NCBI GenBank assembly: GCA_013397435.1
Contig: VZRG01000184.1
Location: 627,881 to 691,880 of the forward strand
Direction: 5' to 3'
Source: Erythrocercus mccallii
Taxonomy: Eukaryota > Chordata > Aves > Passeriformes > Dicruridae
DNA length: 64,000 nucleotides
Under the pieces are notes generated by a model, which saw only the letters and a list, made by a program, of their open reading frames with translations, did no database searches and had not been told where the DNA came from. The translations under genes were made by a program, and so were the position numbers. Position 1 is the stretch's first letter. Every line of letters starts with the position of its first letter. Positions 61,001 through 64,000 of this stretch are shown here, one piece after another.

Positions 61001-63564
61001 TCATACAACTTTCATAATTCCCTCCTAAGTGAGATGACATTCAATAAGACAACTGCTTCCCATAAAAAATTCATGCCTAGGAATTATGTATATATAAATA
61101 AAAAAAGCTGTATCACAGTGCAAGACACATCACTGTAAAACAAACTCAAAGTATTTCCCAATTTCCCAATAAAATAATGTAGAAGGTATTACCTCTACCA
61201 CCATAAAATTTTTTTTTTTTTCTATTTCCTGTCATCATAAATCTAAAATGGAAAGCAGTGAAAACTAGTTTTTTCTGAGAGCTGTTTTCCAAAACACATC
61301 AGCTTACAAATTTCTAAAAAATTTAGTAAGCATGTTCATGGAAACAAATACCTATGCACTGTTTCCAGCTTTAATGGTTCAGCAGGGTACTGAGGTATGA
61401 GAATCAGAAAGTGAGATAAAAGGAGTAACTTTACTGGAGTGTTTTCAGCTGAGAAACACATGGGAAACAAGCTGGAAACTTGGGGTAACTAAAGAAGTAA
61501 GAAACTTATTTTGATTTTAAAAAATACAGTTTTGCAAAACAGGCATGTAGTTTATTACTAATTTTTATTTGCTACCAGCTCTGAATGCACAGTATCTGCT
61601 CTTGCCAAGTGCAGCACTATTAATAAGTTTACTTTTTCAAGTGACATTCTGCTACATTGCTTCTCTTTATTTTTTCCAAAACTCTGGAAAGTTTGCTTCA
61701 GTAAATTCAAGCCACACTGAGATGACAGACACTCTACTCAGATCCAAGAGAGTGACATAAGAAAGGAAGTGGAGGGAAGGAGGAGAATTGTCTCAAAACC
61801 AGTTAAGAAGGCAGGAGGTGGGGGGTTTTCTGCATGTTGTAAAAGTTTTGTTTTGGGATGAACGAATCATGTTAAGCACTGTGAAACAAAAAAGTCTCAA
61901 GTGTTCCCAAAGAAAATCTGAGTGTTTTTAAAAATACAAGTTTTATTTCAAAAAGAACGCTCTGAGATGCCATGCTTTGAGAATGATTAGAGACATTAAA
62001 AGCTTAAAAAAGTTTCAGCTGAAAACTCTCCAACTCTTAACCAGAACAACAAACTGAATTTATAACCAACCAAGTTAATTGCTTTGCTTTCCACGACAGC
62101 ACGTATTGGCAAAGTTATTTGTCATGAAAACCCCTGTTACACAGCTCTAGCTGAAGAGCACAGAGCTGTTTCCCCAAATTTGAGGGATGAAAGAGCTGCT
62201 GTGACTTTGGCCAGACCACAGTATACATCTCTGGTTGCCGAAGGCAGCTAGTACTTTGCAGAGCTCCAAATAGGCCTTGTTTTTCCCCAGCACACTTTGG
62301 AGATAGGATAGGCAAGAGATAAGAGAGAGGCATGGAAATTCCCCTCCAAGCAGAGGAAGGCTGGAGTGGGGGAAAGCACGCAGGGAATTTCCTTCACATG
62401 AGCTGAATTTCCTGGGAGCAGCACTGGCTGGGATGTTGCACAAAAGCCATATTGACCAGCTACAGCAGAACACGGTATTGGCCTCACCTCCATGAAAGGG
62501 AACTGGTAATGTTACTGCATTGATCAGCCCTGGCTTGTGATGCACTTCAGACACTGTGTGTTATTAGGTCACCTCATTTTCTTGCACATTCCTCCAGCCA
62601 TCTTCCCCCAGCAGCCCTAACATATATAACTTCAAACTACTGGCCAGGAACCCTCAATGACCAGGGCTGCTTCTTGATCTCTCTTTGCCTTTAACACACA
62701 CTGCTTGGAATATTTTTTGAAGCTCCATTTAAATAAGATTCAAGAGCTGAGGACTGTTATCCTTCACCACCTAACTTTTTCACCTGTAATTCCTGACCGG
62801 ACGAAACCACTAAACCTTTAACTTTGGTATGTTCGTGAAAGAACATATCAAAAACATATTCAATTTTTGTCTCCACACTTTCTCTCCCTATTCAGGAGAA
62901 ATCAGAATACCAAGCAGCATGGTGCACCTTACAAAATTCTCAGTGTCTACTACACTTCCTCCTTTTACCTACTAGCAGAATTGAAGGTGACTATTCTTAC
63001 ACCTACCACAACCATTTAAGTCATTCTTTGCTTTCTTCAGAAGTCTCCACACACAAAAATTCCAAACTTGCATATGTTTCAATGTACATTGTAAATCTTT
63101 TTTATTTCATTCCTTGGGAGAAGAAATAAGGAAAACTTTGTTGCCTTTTTCCAATTCCTCATGAGTAACTCCTAATTCCTGTTGGCTGTTTTTCTCCATC
63201 ATCCCTTGGGGTGAAGTTGACACAATAATTCCTAGCATACAGTTGCTAGAAAAAAACCCCCAAAATCGTTTATTTTCTTTATATGGTGCCAAAAGGGCCT
63301 GCAACTGCAGCTAAGGAGCTATGGTGTAAAGCATTGAACACTTACATTCTATTTCATCCAAGCACTAAGTAAAAGCACTCATACATCAAGGGTATGAGTC
63401 ATCCTACCCCTTCAACCAGTATCCCCTATGGAAGTAAAGCTGAGGATGCCAGAGGAGCGTGTTCCAGTGCTGAGAAGCGTGTGAGCTGAATACATGTCTT
63501 TCCTACATCAGCAGAAGCATAACACTGCTGTAAAAAATACCTTTTACCATCTGACTCTCAGCCA
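58081..63564. other. Anonymous noncoding stretch
   Basis: A ten-C run lies at 58310-58319, a palindrome GTGCCCTGGGCAC at 59808-59820 and a T run at 61208-61220. The 135-codon minus frame at 62147-62554 has no recognisable domain and is overlapped by another minus frame of like quality. No gene or transposon is supported. Confidence 0.5.
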
Positions 63565-63990
63565 CAAATGTACCCTCACTTTTAAACTCGGCTGAACAAA
63601 CCACGGCAAACACTTAAAAGCCGTACATTTCCCATTCGAGGACAGGCGGAGTGACCAGAGCTGCCTGAGGAACTGCGAGCTCACATCAGCGCTCAGCCAT
63701 GCAGGGAAAAATTGAGGGGGGAAACCCCCCAACCAACCACTCGTCACGTATTTCCAGTACATAAAGTTGTTGCAGGAGGTGCCAAAAGAAATCATTTCGA
63801 GCCAAACAGTTTGGCTTGGTGGCTCGGCTAATTACAGGCCGGGGCTGCTCCCGCTGGGCTGAAGAAGTCCAAGGCTCGCTGTCAGGCAGACGGATTAGCC
63901 CCCGCTGCCCATTAAGGGCACCCCTTGAGTGTAGGCAGGGACACGGAAGGAAACATAAGAAGGCGGCATGTGCATAACCAAACAGGCTAC
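63565..63990. promoter_or_regulatory. CpG-retaining segment at the right edge
   Basis: About 18 CpG dinucleotides occur in 380 bases, well above the surrounding sequence. It includes a GGGGGG-AAA-CCCCCC hairpin (63716-63730), AGCCAAAC-A-GTTTGGCT (63800-63816) and GGCTAATTACAGG and CGGATTAGCCC homeodomain-like cores (63827-63839, 63891-63901). It may continue past the window edge. A conserved enhancer or the shore of a CpG island are both possible. Confidence 0.35.
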
Positions 63991-64000
63991 CTTGCTGAAA

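Noticed and set aside
62147..62554. 135-codon minus frame
   Set aside because: No domain; a second minus frame of 81 codons overlaps it in another phase; no splice or promoter context supports either.
1..64000. CRISPR arrays, endogenous retroviral LTRs, rRNA, mitochondrial insertions
   Set aside because: No regularly spaced repeats, no primer-binding site or LTR pair, and no rRNA or mitochondrial gene words were noticed on either strand.

Overview
The window reads as noncoding vertebrate chromosomal DNA, most probably from a songbird (passerine). Composition is uneven and moderately AT-rich. There are no bacterial-style gene arrays, and I could not support any protein-coding exon. Two retroposons point to a bird. 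One is a 5'-truncated CR1 LINE on the minus strand (16441-17672) that still shows the reverse-transcriptase palm motifs. The other is a tRNA-Ile(AAT)-derived SINE with a CR1-like tail (17899-18036), which has the architecture of the TguSINE1 family known from passerines. The open frames present are short, lack domains and are mostly explained by chance. The longest, 191 codons, lies over a CpG-retaining segment.

Layout. 0-16 kb: a CpG-retaining segment near the left edge (250-1045), then AT-rich sequence with several candidate regulatory patches (4591-4766, 5260-5480, 6591-6930, 8070-8245, 10185-10262, 13985-14340, 14430-14870) and an imperfect long hairpin at 11058-11147. 16-21 kb: the only obvious mobile-element cluster (CR1, tRNA-Ile SINE, two old MIR-like SINE copies in tandem), interrupted by a dense candidate enhancer at 18440-19060. 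24-38 kb: two more decayed MIR-like SINEs in reverse orientation, a compact CpG knot at 27438-27492, and three copies of an old palindromic repeat within 5.4 kb (32537-37812), the last joined to an old retroposon tail. 38-64 kb: mostly anonymous sequence with candidate regulatory patches (40240-40770, 45520-45700, 47060-47205, 57785-58080), simple-sequence tracts, potential quadruplex or Z-DNA sites, and a second CpG-retaining segment at the right edge (63565-63990).

Interpretation. Low repeat content, no genes over 64 kb, and repeated patches carrying homeodomain, TALE, SOX, GATA and forkhead-like motifs fit a regulatory gene desert, or a very long intron, next to a developmental gene. That is inference: I cannot name the neighbouring gene, and conservation cannot be measured from one sequence. 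I did not find a convincing new biological system. The most unusual items are the hairpin at 11058-11147, the CpG knot at 27438-27492 and the clustered palindromic repeats at 32.5-37.9 kb.
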